This document shows positions 52,879 through 63,560 of a DNA stretch of 64,000 bases, piece after piece. Source of the DNA: Macrocystis pyrifera. Lineage: Eukaryota > Sar > Phaeophyceae > Laminariales > Laminariaceae. Where the stretch lies: contig JASSKH010000030.1 in the NCBI GenBank assembly GCA_031763025.1, positions 7,388,130 through 7,452,129 of the forward strand, written 5' to 3'. The position numbers were made by a program, and so were the translations under genes. The notes beneath the pieces were generated by a model. The model searched no databases. It was not told the DNA's origin and saw nothing but the letters and a program-made list of their open reading frames with translations. Position 1 is the stretch's first letter. Each line of letters begins with the position of its first letter.

Positions 52879-52883
52879 ATGTG

Positions 52884-53071
52884 CCACTCCGCTCGACAAG
52901 TATCTTGTGAATGAGTTAGTCGCAGTCATAACTCGTTTGTAAGAAGGCAAGGCCGAGAGCCAAGCAGCGTCAAGCAGCGCCAAGCAGCGCCAAGCAGCGC
53001 GAGGCCGTAGGTATTATATAAAAACTGAAAATTCACCCCAGCTCAGCTCGCTATGAGCGACGTACACCACG

Positions 53072-53081
<10 letters not shown>
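52884..53081. repeat. Short CAAGCAGCGC tandem
   Basis: Four copies of a CAAGCAGCG(C/T) word at about 52959-53000 in otherwise anonymous sequence. Confidence 0.6.
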
Positions 53082-53166
<85 letters not shown>

Positions 53167-53189
53167 TGTAGTAGTAGTAGTAGTAGTAG
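53082..53189. repeat. (AGT)n microsatellite
   Basis: About 35 AGT triplets, broken once by TTGT near 53165. The serine-run ORF is an artefact. It abuts the MITE at 53190. Confidence 0.95.
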
Positions 53190-53300
53190 TATCATACGGG
53201 GGGGCATATTAAATAGGACCTACGGTACACACAAAAGCCTATATATTTACCTATTTTTACTAACAATATTTGGTCCTATTTACTATAGTCCCTCGAAATA
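53190..53300. mobile_element. TA-MITE, full copy
   Basis: Terminus TCATACGGGGGGGCATATTA after TA, interior CACAAAAGCCTATATATTTA, right end CTATAGTCCCTCGAAA before TA. It is inserted at or beside the AGT microsatellite. Confidence 0.75.
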
Positions 53301-56300
53301 GTAGTATTAATAGTAGTACGGGGGGGGGGGCGTACTCATTTGTGTCTTGCCTTAATCATTTGACCATTGACCACGCATCCCTTTCGAGACGGAGCACCGT
53401 TCCTACCTCTAATAGAACACCTCCAACAATTGGGCGCTCATGACGTTGTTTCCATATACCACGTATTACATAGACATTTTTTGCAAATTTTATCCCCTTC
53501 CTGTCAGGCCGCCTGTGGCCTCCATCTATCTCCTAGGATAGCGATCGTTCTCGCTGCTATTCAGTGTATCAAACTCCTCCATGTCACATCGTCTATTTCC
53601 CTCATCTCCTCTTCTAACACACAACCCCTTCCTCCTTGTATATTTCACATTCTCCTACTATGTGAGCTCTACTCTATTGCTCTGCCACACGGGCACATCT
53701 GTGCATCTACTTCCTCCTCCTCCTCCCGGCTGCTGGTATACCTCTTTCTTCTTTCTGGCAGGTCCAGGTCACCTACACGAGAGCGCAGTTTCAGCGTTTT
53801 CGCGAAGTCCGTTGGGCCATGCAAATACGTTTCCATCTGAACCAAAAATGGTGCCAGGCATGTCAACACACGCGAGGGGGTTCGTTTATTTATGTTTTTT
53901 GTCTCCATCCTGGGTCTGACTACTAATATTAGTACTCGTGAAAATATTATAGTAGAATTAGTGGGTAGTTTCGGGGTACAAGCACACCCGACAAATTCAC
54001 TGAGGCGCCTCATTCGCGGTGCTCAACTACAGTGTATCTTACGCCCGAACAATTAACCGGCTTTGAAAAACATTGAAAGACAAAAGCCTGGCACGCGAGG
54101 CCCCATGGGCTAATGCCAAGTATCGAATCGAACGAAAAATACAACAGCAACAAGTATATTGTAAGTCGAACATCGATCGATCGGACCAAAGCGTATTGGG
54201 TACGTACGTAGCTCCTCAGCCGGGGAGAGAGAACCCTTCTTCCTCTTCTTATTGCTATCAGTGATAAACATGTGTGCTCCAGTGAGGGCCTGTACAGTTC
54301 CGGTATTTTCCTTGCTGCTTTTGAGCTAAATGACAAGCCCTTCCCACATTCTACGTCTCTCCCGGGTGGTGACGCAAGCATCACGCCACATCAACACCAG
54401 GGAACCGCTGAGGGCTGTTCGCGGGAAAGGTGCACCGATCAAAACCAACTGCCGCGCTTTCGTCAGTAGTGGAGGCCCCGCAAGTACCAATCGTGGCAAA
54501 GGCTCTGCTGTTTGAATCTCTGATGACCTTCAGTTTGAGCAGATAGTATGCAAAACATCAGGTTGCTCGAGATCAGGGAGGGGGGGCAGAGGGTGGCTGT
54601 GCAGTCGTCAATGCCATCGAGATTTTCGCGCGTTTGCCAGGGGGCACGAAATGGCAGTGGGGGCATAGAAATACCATCAGAATCACTTTTTGCAGCAGCA
54701 CAAAGGTGGAAGGTGTATTAACTTATATGTGCGTCCGACGAGCTTTCCCGCGACTTTTAAGCGCCTGAAGGAGACGAACATAAATTGGAACTTCATTGGG
54801 GAATGCGAGTTGTATGCGCCCGAGACGAAATGCATCAGGCGGGCCGCTACTCTGGGTCACTGTGATGGTGCATGTTGAGTGCGGGCGGTCCGAAGAATAC
54901 TGTTCAGATCAAACCTTATGGCGTACGATGCGTGCAACTTGATGAGCAGATCCTGTCTCAGCATGCTTCAGGGGTATGTTCTGCCACGACTTATGGGCGA
55001 CATTTTTAGTCCGTTGATACTCCGAAGATGATGTACTCTTGTGTTGGGCATTCTGTCCGTCAACGTTTGGTTCTACGTGTCTTCACTATTCCGCAAGAAT
55101 TGCAGCGTGCTGTCCTTCCAAACTGCCACCGACAAGTACGCCCGGTGCACAGCTTCTGAGAGCGGAGTGCGCCTGAGCTACATTTGAAGAGATTTTTTGG
55201 TTTGAGTGTTTCGGGGGGCTGTAGGAGCAGTGAACGACGAAGACTGCTTCCGCGTGTTGCCCCCAAGGAGGATTCACGAGCGTCATGAAAATACGTTTTT
55301 TAAATTCCTCGATGTTTTCAATCTATACGTACCAGGTGATGATTTTCATCGTGCACGTTCTTCCACCTGCACCTGCTTATTGATAATTATTTACTTCACC
55401 CGACCGGGCTAGTTGCTTACTCACGGTAAGTGATCGTGACGTTTATCATAAGGAAACTGAACCGGCCGCTGCAGACGAACATCGTGTGACCTATTGAACA
55501 TTCCAGAGAAAAGACGACAAGAATTATGTATATACATAGAGAACGTCAAGGCAAGCGTACACAGCATCTGTGTTGTGGACAAGTGGAAATAGACCCAAAA
55601 GCTGTTGTACTCGTAATGTCGGCCAGTACCAGTAAATAGATAACGGAGGTAGGTTTGTCTGTTACATGTCGTACGCCTTGTGCGTTCATAGGACACGAGG
55701 CCAAACCACAAAGGAAATATTGCCGCTCTCACAGCACCATCTAGACGATCGTAGTAGCAATCCGACCGAAACCAACTCGAGACAACTTGTGCGGTGAAAC
55801 AAAATCTATGCGTTAGATCAAGATCTTTCGCTTCTGTAGATGCCAAGCGTGTGGAAATCGGTCCCGTACAGCTCTCGCAATCAGTACAAAAAACACAACG
55901 TTAGTTACAGACAGACAAAGCCTGTACAACACCGCTACACGAAATACTTTCGTTCGCCTATACATAGGCAAATTAATTTCTGGTCGCTTCGCTGCCTCGA
56001 TTTTGGCGCTTCGCGCCATTTTAATTTAATTGCCGGCTCCAAGTAAGATCGTGGGAATGCGACCGAACACAAGGCGACAACGCCTGCCAGGGGGTAGTTA
56101 TGATAAGGAGACACTTTCTATACAAATCATCACGCCACAACAGGGGAGAGGGGATGCCAATACTGCAATCCCCTAACTATGAATAGAAGCGACGACGTGC
56201 TACGTACGGTGGTGTAGGAGTCGCACGTGTGGGTATTGTGAAGCTGCATCCGGCTTCGCTTACGGTACACCACTCCCATCGGACGGAGGACGGTCTACAT

Positions 56301-56313
56301 ACAGTAGATCATC
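53301..56313. other. Unresolved region, possible exons
   Basis: Three kilobases without a recognisable TE. Several ORFs look partly protein-like but match no family I know: 53669-54013 minus (ends SREEEEEVDAQMCPCGRAIE), 54010-54384 minus and 55421-55846 minus. If a host gene exists here it is intron-split. I cannot build a model. Confidence 0.35.
55421..55846 (-). CDS. Hypothetical ORF, 141 codons
   Basis: Starts MASTEAKDLDLTHRFC and has aromatic-rich hydrophobic stretches (AAIFPLWFGLVSYERT, FWVYFHLSTTQMLCTLALTF) that could be membrane segments. Composition is plausible but codon bias is not strong, and I see no homologue, promoter or neighbour to support it. A chance ORF is possible. Confidence 0.2.
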   Translation of the reverse strand: MASTEAKDLDLTHRFCFTAQVVSSWFRSDCYYDRLDGAVRAAIFPLWFGLVSYERTRRTTCNRQTYLRYLFTGTGRHYEYNSFWVYFHLSTTQMLCTLALTFSMYIHNSCRLFSGMFNRSHDVRLQRPVQFPYDKRHDHLP

Positions 56314-56422
56314 TATTACAGGGGTCCATAGTTAAGGGGACCAAATTTTGTTCGTAAAAATTGGTAAATATATAGGTTTTTATGTATACCATAGGTCCTA
56401 TTAACTATGGACCCCCGTAATA
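56314..56422. mobile_element. TA-MITE, full copy, opposite orientation
   Basis: TA then TTACAGGGGTCCATAGTTAA; right end CTATGGACCCCCGTAA then TA. The interior is oriented as at 41170 and is more diverged. Confidence 0.75.
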
Positions 56423-56424
56423 TA

Positions 56425-56540
56425 TACTAGCGGTAACGAAGGCAAGCACCGGGCGGGAGAAGGCAAGACACCGGTGACCACGGCATGTCCAGAGAGCCAG
56501 AGAGTAGAAGTGACGATAAACAGCAATAAAACAAATAAAA
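56425..56540 (+). mobile_element. SINE 3' fragment
   Basis: Matches the 3' half of the SINE (ACACCGGTGACCACGGCATG, then GTAGAAGTGACGATAAACA) and ends in AATAAAACAAATAAAAAG. It lacks the tRNA head and about 45 bp of body. Confidence 0.6.
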
Positions 56541-59500
56541 AGTGCACTCCTTGCTGGCGGGGTTACAACAGCAGATCAGAGTCACCCATTCCACTGCCCC
56601 CTGGCGCCGCGCCGGGCTCTCGGGGGTCGAACGACTTCATACCTTGGTCGAGTACACCCCCCACACACACACCCCGCTGGGAGCAACAATTGGCCAGCGA
56701 CGCTCAGAGCGCAACGATCCCATGGACGTTGACCCAGTTCGGGGGGGGGGGGGGATAGCAGGAGACTCGCATGCCCCATTGCAGACGAGGTGCGGCCGGG
56801 GATACTGGTGAGACCACTGCTGCCTCGACGACGACACCACTCCCGAAAGAGCCAAGCGGGGAGTGTGGAACTAATCGTATCGCTAGACAAGGATAAAAAC
56901 GGCGAGCTATAAGCAAAGAGGCGCAACGAATAGGCATACGTACGGCAGGCTTCATCTCCACTAGGACAAGGGCGCGCACTCGGACAGTCACCAGGACCGG
57001 TGGGCGAGCATTATTGGAGAGCGGGGAGAGCAAGGAGAGCAGAGGCCTCAAGGCAGCCACACGGCGCCCCACCTCATCAGCAGACGATGGCGTGGCTGAC
57101 GTCTCTCGGCACCGCAGTCGGGGGCGGTACCATCCGGGCTATAATCATCTGGGGTACCTCTTACATCACAACCGGGGGGAGGAGGGAGGCTGAGGTAAGA
57201 AACGGAGCTGGGGGCGCATTCGACGCAAAGTCTCTCCCTGGGGCGGTCCAGAACCTGTCGGGGAACCGTCGCCGTTATCAATGGAGCCGCTACCAAGGCC
57301 GCTACCCATCGACGCCCGCGGTAGTGGGTGGCGTCGCAGGGGGAGCACGTAGTTGATACAAGTTTACGGTAGGGGTGCTACCTGAAATATTTTTTTATGG
57401 ATCCTTTCTCTCACTTGAGGAGCTATGTTTCCTCACCCCCCCAACAAAAACTCTTGTGTTTTTGAGAAAAAAAATATGCAAGTGCAAAACCCGGATGAAC
57501 GATGTAACGGCTTCGGTATGAAACGACACGATTCCTGAATACAAAAATGGCATTCGAACGAAATTGGCTATCTACTGTTCTTCTTCAAGGACTCCGTCAG
57601 TCGTGACTATTGTAGCCAGACTTTGCAGCCCGTGTCGTAGCATGCGGCAGTTCGAGACCCGTGTCGATGCCAGAACTACCGCCGCCGCCGCCACCGCCAC
57701 GGGCAGTGTCGCCAAGTTCTGTACAGAGCGAGCAGTCCTGAGAGGAGGCACTGGGAGATTTCTGCGTGTACTAAGTACTAGCTTCCACCCGCCGTGCTTT
57801 TGGTGTCCTTCCTCGTCAGAGCGAGGGCCAACCTACGTTGTCGAGCCCAGCATGGCGGGCGAGTGTGACAGTCGAAGAAGCCCACAGGAAACCACGTCGG
57901 CGACACAGCGACGCAGATGTGGTAGAAGCGATGACGGTCGGTCGTGAAACGCGCTTGATGTGGGCTGAGGAAGGAGGCAGGTCATACACCAGGGATCGAC
58001 GGGAGAGGGGTTCGGGGGGGGGGGGGGGGGGGGGAGTGATATGCAGCGGCTTTTGCCGCGGGGTTAATGGAGGAGACTGCTCCTCGTACACGTATCCCGC
58101 TCGTGTGACGCGCACCGTCGTTGTGCTCGAGTCTTCATTCAGTACGCAGTCCCTCGCGCCAGGCCCAACGTTACACGCGCTCTCACGCACCAGATCACGT
58201 GCCCGGCCCTACACGCGGTGAACTAAGAGGTGAATCAGCACCCCATTCTTCAACGTATCGCTTGTTTCGGCGGAGGACGGACACGGCGGAGGAGCGAGGC
58301 GATAGGGTCACCGCAGGTGAGCCTCGTCCCTTCAGGAGGTTCAGCAACCCCGTGCGTACGCACCGTGCGGGGTCTGTGGAGAGCACATGATAGACCGCAT
58401 TAATGTCACGTGCCCACGGGAGCAGCCCCGCATCTTCATTCCTCTGGTGCTCCTGTTCAGTGATGCCCTTCGCCTGCCTCAAGGGGGCGTATCTCGATTT
58501 CCCTCGCCGGAGGGAATGGGAAACGGCTGTCAGTTACGATACCGTGCATTGCTCGCCGCGTTCGAGATCAAGCCACACGGTTTCTTGCTTCGAGTACCAA
58601 ATCGGAGGCTCTTCGTTGGACCTCGCGTCTAGGCATATATGTTGGGCCTCGACGCCGAGCGGGAGGCACGCCTGACACGATTGACCTTCGGAGTTCAAAG
58701 CACACTGGAGGAAAGCGACACGCTATTTTTTTTCCAGTGGAAATGGCTGCTCCGGTGGGACGAACGGGGTCTGTGGTGGAGAACAACCTTTCGAAGTGGG
58801 GCAGTTTGAGCAAAAAAGCGGGGCTCCAGGTGCCGCAGAGAGCCACTAATACACGGGAAGCAAAGGCACCAAACCGGCGGGAAAATCCCGGAGCTCCCCA
58901 GGTCAGGCCATTCGCCGCCTCGGCAACACTCATGGTGGCAGTGCCTACACCTAGCAGTGAGGGAGGAGGAGGATCGGTTGGAAGGGATACACGAGGCAGT
59001 TCGGTAGGATCTTGGAGGGGGTTGCGAGCAGCCAATGCACGGAGAGGGGCTGACACGAGACGGGGATGAACCCTCAGGCCCGGGGAAAACGCGCCACTTT
59101 TGTCCGCAAGCTAGGTGCGGAGGGGGGGGTAGAAAGGAGAGCGAACCTAGCAGATGGAGGGGAGATAGCGAGAGTGGCGGAGAAGCGAACCTTGCATAGA
59201 CGCAAATAGGTGGTGGACGGTCGAGGGAACGAAAGCTGACAGCCAAAGACGCGGAGAGAAAGGAGCCGCAACGAACGACGAGGAAACTCTTGGAATGTCT
59301 CTCGTGGCGCCAGAAAGGGCGCCTGAGATTCGGACGATCTCCCCTGCCTTCTTAGTCGACACGCAGGGAGGCGTGGCGTGTGGGGTTTACCGTGTGACGC
59401 TCCAGATAGGGCACCAGGAGATACGTATTCCATGTGGGCACGGGCGCCATGTCCCCAGCGCTCGTGGTGTGGTTGAGGCCCTCGTAAGAGGCGCAGCATC

Positions 59501-60249
59501 AGCACCATTTCACCGCCCAAGGGTCAACTGCAGAGCCCATCGCCCTGGACGGAACGCACTAGAGGCAGCGGTCCGAGCGAACCCGGGTCTCCGCTGTCGG
59601 ATCGCGCGGCTCGGAGGGGGAACCGCAGGCGACGCAGGCCTACGCAGCCTGGGGCTCCCGCACGGATGGGACCTGAACATCGAGGGGGGCATAGGACCAT
59701 CCCTTGATGCCATTTCCATGGGCGACCTGCGGCAAGGCTTCGCGACCGGAAAAAAAGCGTTGGAATCGTCAGACCTATAAACGCGTCGGGAGGGTCACGT
59801 GCTTTGGCATCATCAACCGCGCCGTACGAGAGCATCGGTCGAGCCGGGACTTGTCTACGCCGAACTCGCTCCTCCGGGAGATTGGGCTATGATACACCCT
59901 ATTTTCCCTGTTTCACTCGCTACGTAGACAAGAGGCGACAGAGGCTCGCGTTGGTGGAGAGTGGTGATGCAGTCCCCCTGCTCCCGCGACTGGTGGTGTT
60001 CCCCGAGGCGAGGGGCAGGAGGCAACAGTATGCCGCCCAAAAGGCTTCGGAGGGGTACAAGCTCGAACGGGCGTCGTCGGCATATCGCCACGCAGAAGGG
60101 GGGAAAATAACGCCACACACCCTTCTGGCAGAGCCACGCTCAGCAGATAACGAGGAGACGTGGGCCACGCTGAGTATCAAATACCCGTTGGACGATCACA
60201 CCACTGTGTCTGCGCTCGCGACAGCTGCAACGCAGTCGAGTGCAACCGA
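56541..60249. other. GC-rich unresolved block, possibly LINE-B 5' part
   Basis: GC-rich sequence with overlapping ORFs on both strands, a G14 at 56741-56754 and a G21 at 58014-58034. A short plus segment near 58650-58740 (RLTFGVQSTLEESDTLFFQW) and the 161-codon frame at 59295-59780 look protein-like but carry no motif I can name. Because LINE-B RT follows at 60250, part of this may be its N-terminal region. That is unproven. Confidence 0.35.
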
Positions 60250-60699
60250 GGTAGGTGGCGGAAAAGCTGCCCTGTGACGCACGGACGATGACCCTCCCCG
60301 GTGTTCTTCGATGTCATCAGCTCCCGCAGCGCCCTGTCGGATCCCCGGAAATGACGGTCAACGATTCCCGCACCTGCAGTCACCCATCATCCACGCTGAG
60401 ATCGGGCAGGAGGAGTTCGACCGGAGCATCAAAAGCTTTTGGCGGAGGATCGTCGACGACCCGGATGCGTTTTTATGCCGGCGTTCTGGTGGCTCTTCTT
60501 GTGGTCGACCTTTGCCGCGTTAAGGGAAAACTGTCGACCTGTTCGCGTGGGCACGACGTGGTGGAGCGTTTTCACCGCAGGAGCTACATGCGACAGTGGC
60601 GGCCGCAGTTGGAGGAGGTCGACCAACAAGTAAGTTGGGGTATAGGTACCCGAAGGAGCGGAGCATGTGATACTGAGGGCGCGAGCGTCACACGAGACG

Positions 60700-61130
60700 G
60701 GCAACTGGTTCGCTACCGGGGTGGGTAACCCCCGACTGCTCCAAGGCCTTTGACACGGTGAACAGGACGGCGGTGCTTGCGGAGATGGCCAACTGCACGC
60801 CTGAGCTTGCGCCTTGAATGGCCCAAAGCGCTATGGTAGTAAAATAGTGGATTTGTTATTGCAGATGGACTCCCTCCCGTGGTAACCAGGACAATCGTTT
60901 GCTCCAGCGGGATCCACCAGGGGGACTCTAAGGGGACGGGCCAATGCTGTGTCCGGCGTTGCGGCCGGGCCTGAAGCGTTTCAAAGAGGGGTTCGAAGGG
61001 AAAGGAACTAAACGCCCTCACGTGCGTAGATGACACCTATCTCTCACGACCCACGGCCGACACGATCAAAGCTGTAAATATTTTCGTCCTCCCAGGCGTC
61101 AGCCAGACGACGCCGGGAGCCTTTCTACGG
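60700..61130 (+). pseudogene. LINE-B reverse transcriptase relic
   Basis: DCSKAFDTVNRTAVLAEMAN carries the first catalytic Asp (about 60737-60800). Further on a SGIHQGD box (about 60907, normally G-I-Q-Q-G-D-P) is followed by a frameshifted GLKRF-like segment and VDDTYLS (about 61027), the catalytic Asp pair. Spacing between boxes fits an RT palm. Stops and shifts are frequent. Confidence 0.7.
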
Positions 61131-61790
61131 TAGGGTTTACACTTTCCTTAGTACTGCTCGAATGAGGCGCTACCCAATACTGGCACATTCTGTTCCTGAT
61201 CTTTAGCCTACCAATAAGTTTCGTGAAATGCTTCAACAAGTACAGTAAAGTAACCCCATGTGATGGTGCATCTGGCTTACAGCAGTAGCTTTTGTCATTT
61301 TGTTTTTTTCTGCGTCGGGTTGCTGGGTGATATGTAGAAGAGCTCCTCGAAAGTGAGAAGCTGTGTTACTTGTTTTGGCGCCATCCCTCTGCTGTAGCAC
61401 GCGTCGTGGCTAGCCCCGCCAAGACCGTGCTTCTGTACTGCTGCACCATCGAAAGGGGACGTCCAGCTGCTTTTCAGATCGCCTGCTGTTCCGTCTGACG
61501 AGCACCCAGCCACGTCAGCGTGTCTTCGTTTTTTTCGTGCACTCTAGCGGTGACCTGTAAACACCGTGACGCGGTAGAATTCCCTCCGAAAAGGCAGCGC
61601 GTTCATCCGAAGGGCTGGCGCGCCGTATATAGTTCGAAGCGCACAGAATACGACGGTGTTGTAGGATGATTCCGCCCCTAGAAACAGTAGACGTCCGCAT
61701 TGCCAAAGAAATACGGGTGACGGTGGTGAGCGGGCGTCCCGACCGGCACAGAAATAGTATGTCCTGGAGCGAGCAGTTGGGGCACAGTAG
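61131..61790. other. Unassigned segment inside LINE-B copy 2
   Basis: About 650 bp between RT relics and the post-RT domain that I cannot align to LINE motifs. It may be decayed thumb sequence or an insertion. Confidence 0.35.
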
Positions 61791-61899
61791 TGAAGGATGA
61801 AAGAGAGGACCGACCACCTTGCGCGCTACCTCGCTGACTTGCCGGACAAGAAGGCGGCGATCTTCATCGCCGACGAACCCCTCGAGCACAGGTTTACTT

Positions 61900-63450
61900 A
61901 CCCCTCAAGCTGGTTGTGGTTATGGGGTTGTCCCTCGAGGCACGCAGGAGGGCAGATAAAAGAGGGGGCGTACGCGTACGAGATTTCCTCCGAGCTGCCT
62001 GGGAGCGACGGGAGCAACAATCGTTCTTCCAAGACGGGTGCCCGGATGACCGGCTGACATTGAAATATCACCAGAAAGTCCAAGCGCGACTTTGCAAGGC
62101 GGTGGGAAGGGCTAAAGCTGCCATCCACGGGGTCGAGAAGAATGCCTGCCTCTAGTATTGGGACCAGGGTTGGGATTTTGCCTAGCGGTTATGACAGATC
62201 TTGCCGGCCACCTATCAGGAGACTGAGTGAGCAGGAACATTAATCCCTGCATCGAACATCATAGCACATCTCGGAGCTACAGCAGCCTGTGGAAGACTCG
62301 TGACACATGAGGAATTACCAAGGAAGCGATGGCTGACATGTTCCCGGAATCTTGATTTGGACAGGGTCTCGTCACAGAGAAGGACTCGGTCCCCAGGCCC
62401 CCAGAGGCTGACATGGTGGTGGCGCATGACACTGGCACCACCGAATCACACAAGAACCAACATCATTTGAGCGACCTGGTCATCACGCCTCACAGCTTCT
62501 TTGGGCCTCCTGCCGGCGACAGCACGCCCGCCGGGACCGGAAGAACAGACCTGCAAGGGGAGGAAGAATACTATGTTAGCCTTCACCGAGGCTCGCTACG
62601 TGAAGAGTCTGCAAAGAGTGGGAACCACCGCATGCCTTCGGGCTTGACCAACGGATTTGCGTCGTGCCATGCACGCAGCAGAGTTCGTAGTCATTGGAAG
62701 GCGCGCTTCATCGGAATTGAGGAGCACGTGGCGGTGAGGTCAAGTGCCCCTGCTGCGACATAGTCGACCGGGGGCACGCGAGACACGCGCACCCGTCCCG
62801 CATCAGGAGCGCAAGTGAACCGCCGCCAGCCGATTCTCCACGCGATATCCCGCTTACTAGAGCGGCTTGGGGTTCCTCACCAAGTTGAGAGCGGGGAGCC
62901 CTGCACGGTGGATCGGAGCCTGAGTGTGACCAAATGGGCACCATCGTCAGGAGAGGATCTCTTCAAAGCGGGCCGAGTCGAGAGTACCGTGACAAGTCCA
63001 TCCTGCTGGGGACACGAACTCACGCAGACCCGCAAGGAACCGCAGATGCACCTGCAAAGAGGCAGCGCTGACCATGATGGGCCGACTGCCTCTACCTCCG
63101 AGGCTCGCAGGCTTCAACACTACGCTCGTCCAGGACATGCGTACTTCCACGAACGAAGGCACAGACTAGCCAATTTCGCCGTGGAAAAATTTGAGTGCCC
63201 CGAGGTTGAGAGCAGCAACTTAATCGACCAGCTGGCAGCGAGCGCAGCCCGGGAGAAGGATAGATGGTCCATGGCGACGAGGAAAGGGGTGGTAAAGGAC
63301 TGTCTGCAGAGAATCGTGTCGATATACTCATACACGTCACCATTTCGCGGGTGGCGTCTCGCTCAAGCCCCAGCTCAGGATTGGCGAGAAAGCAAGAAGG
63401 ACTCGGGTGGGGGTGGTATACTGATGCCATGCATGGCCGTAGTCGTATGA
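61900..63450 (+). pseudogene. LINE-B post-RT, finger, endonuclease and tail relics
   Basis: LKYHQKVQARLCKAVG at about 62060 parallels copy 1. A GIEEHVAV segment near 62715 is followed by a damaged CCHC finger (CPCC is seen only in a shifted frame). INHAISRLLERLGV-type sequence (QPILHAISRLLERLGVPHQV) and ESGEPCTVDRS follow. The RLE R-x-D region is disrupted, then come MHLQRGSADHDGPTAS, RRLQHYARPGHAYF and SSNLIDQLAASAA. It clearly belongs to the same family and is inactive. Confidence 0.7.
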
Positions 63451-63560
63451 CCTTAAACCGGGGAGGGGAGGGCGAGGACCCACACCAACGGCGTGGGGGC
63501 GGAAACTGGACGCCGCTCAATATAGTAGAAGAGCAGAAGGTAGAGTTGAGCGTGTAAGAG

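Larger units (their letters stand above)
60250..63560 (+). mobile_element. LINE-B copy 2 (long, degraded)
   Basis: Contains RT relics at 60700-61130, an interrupted stretch at 61130-61790, then the post-RT domain, finger and endonuclease relics and C-terminal tail in the order of copy 1, ending in a GGGAGGGGAGGG-type 3' region. Frames are broken throughout. The true 5' end may lie further left. Confidence 0.7.

Noticed and set aside
53053..53301. Polyserine ORF of 82 codons
   Set aside because: It is the AGT microsatellite read in one frame, running into a MITE.
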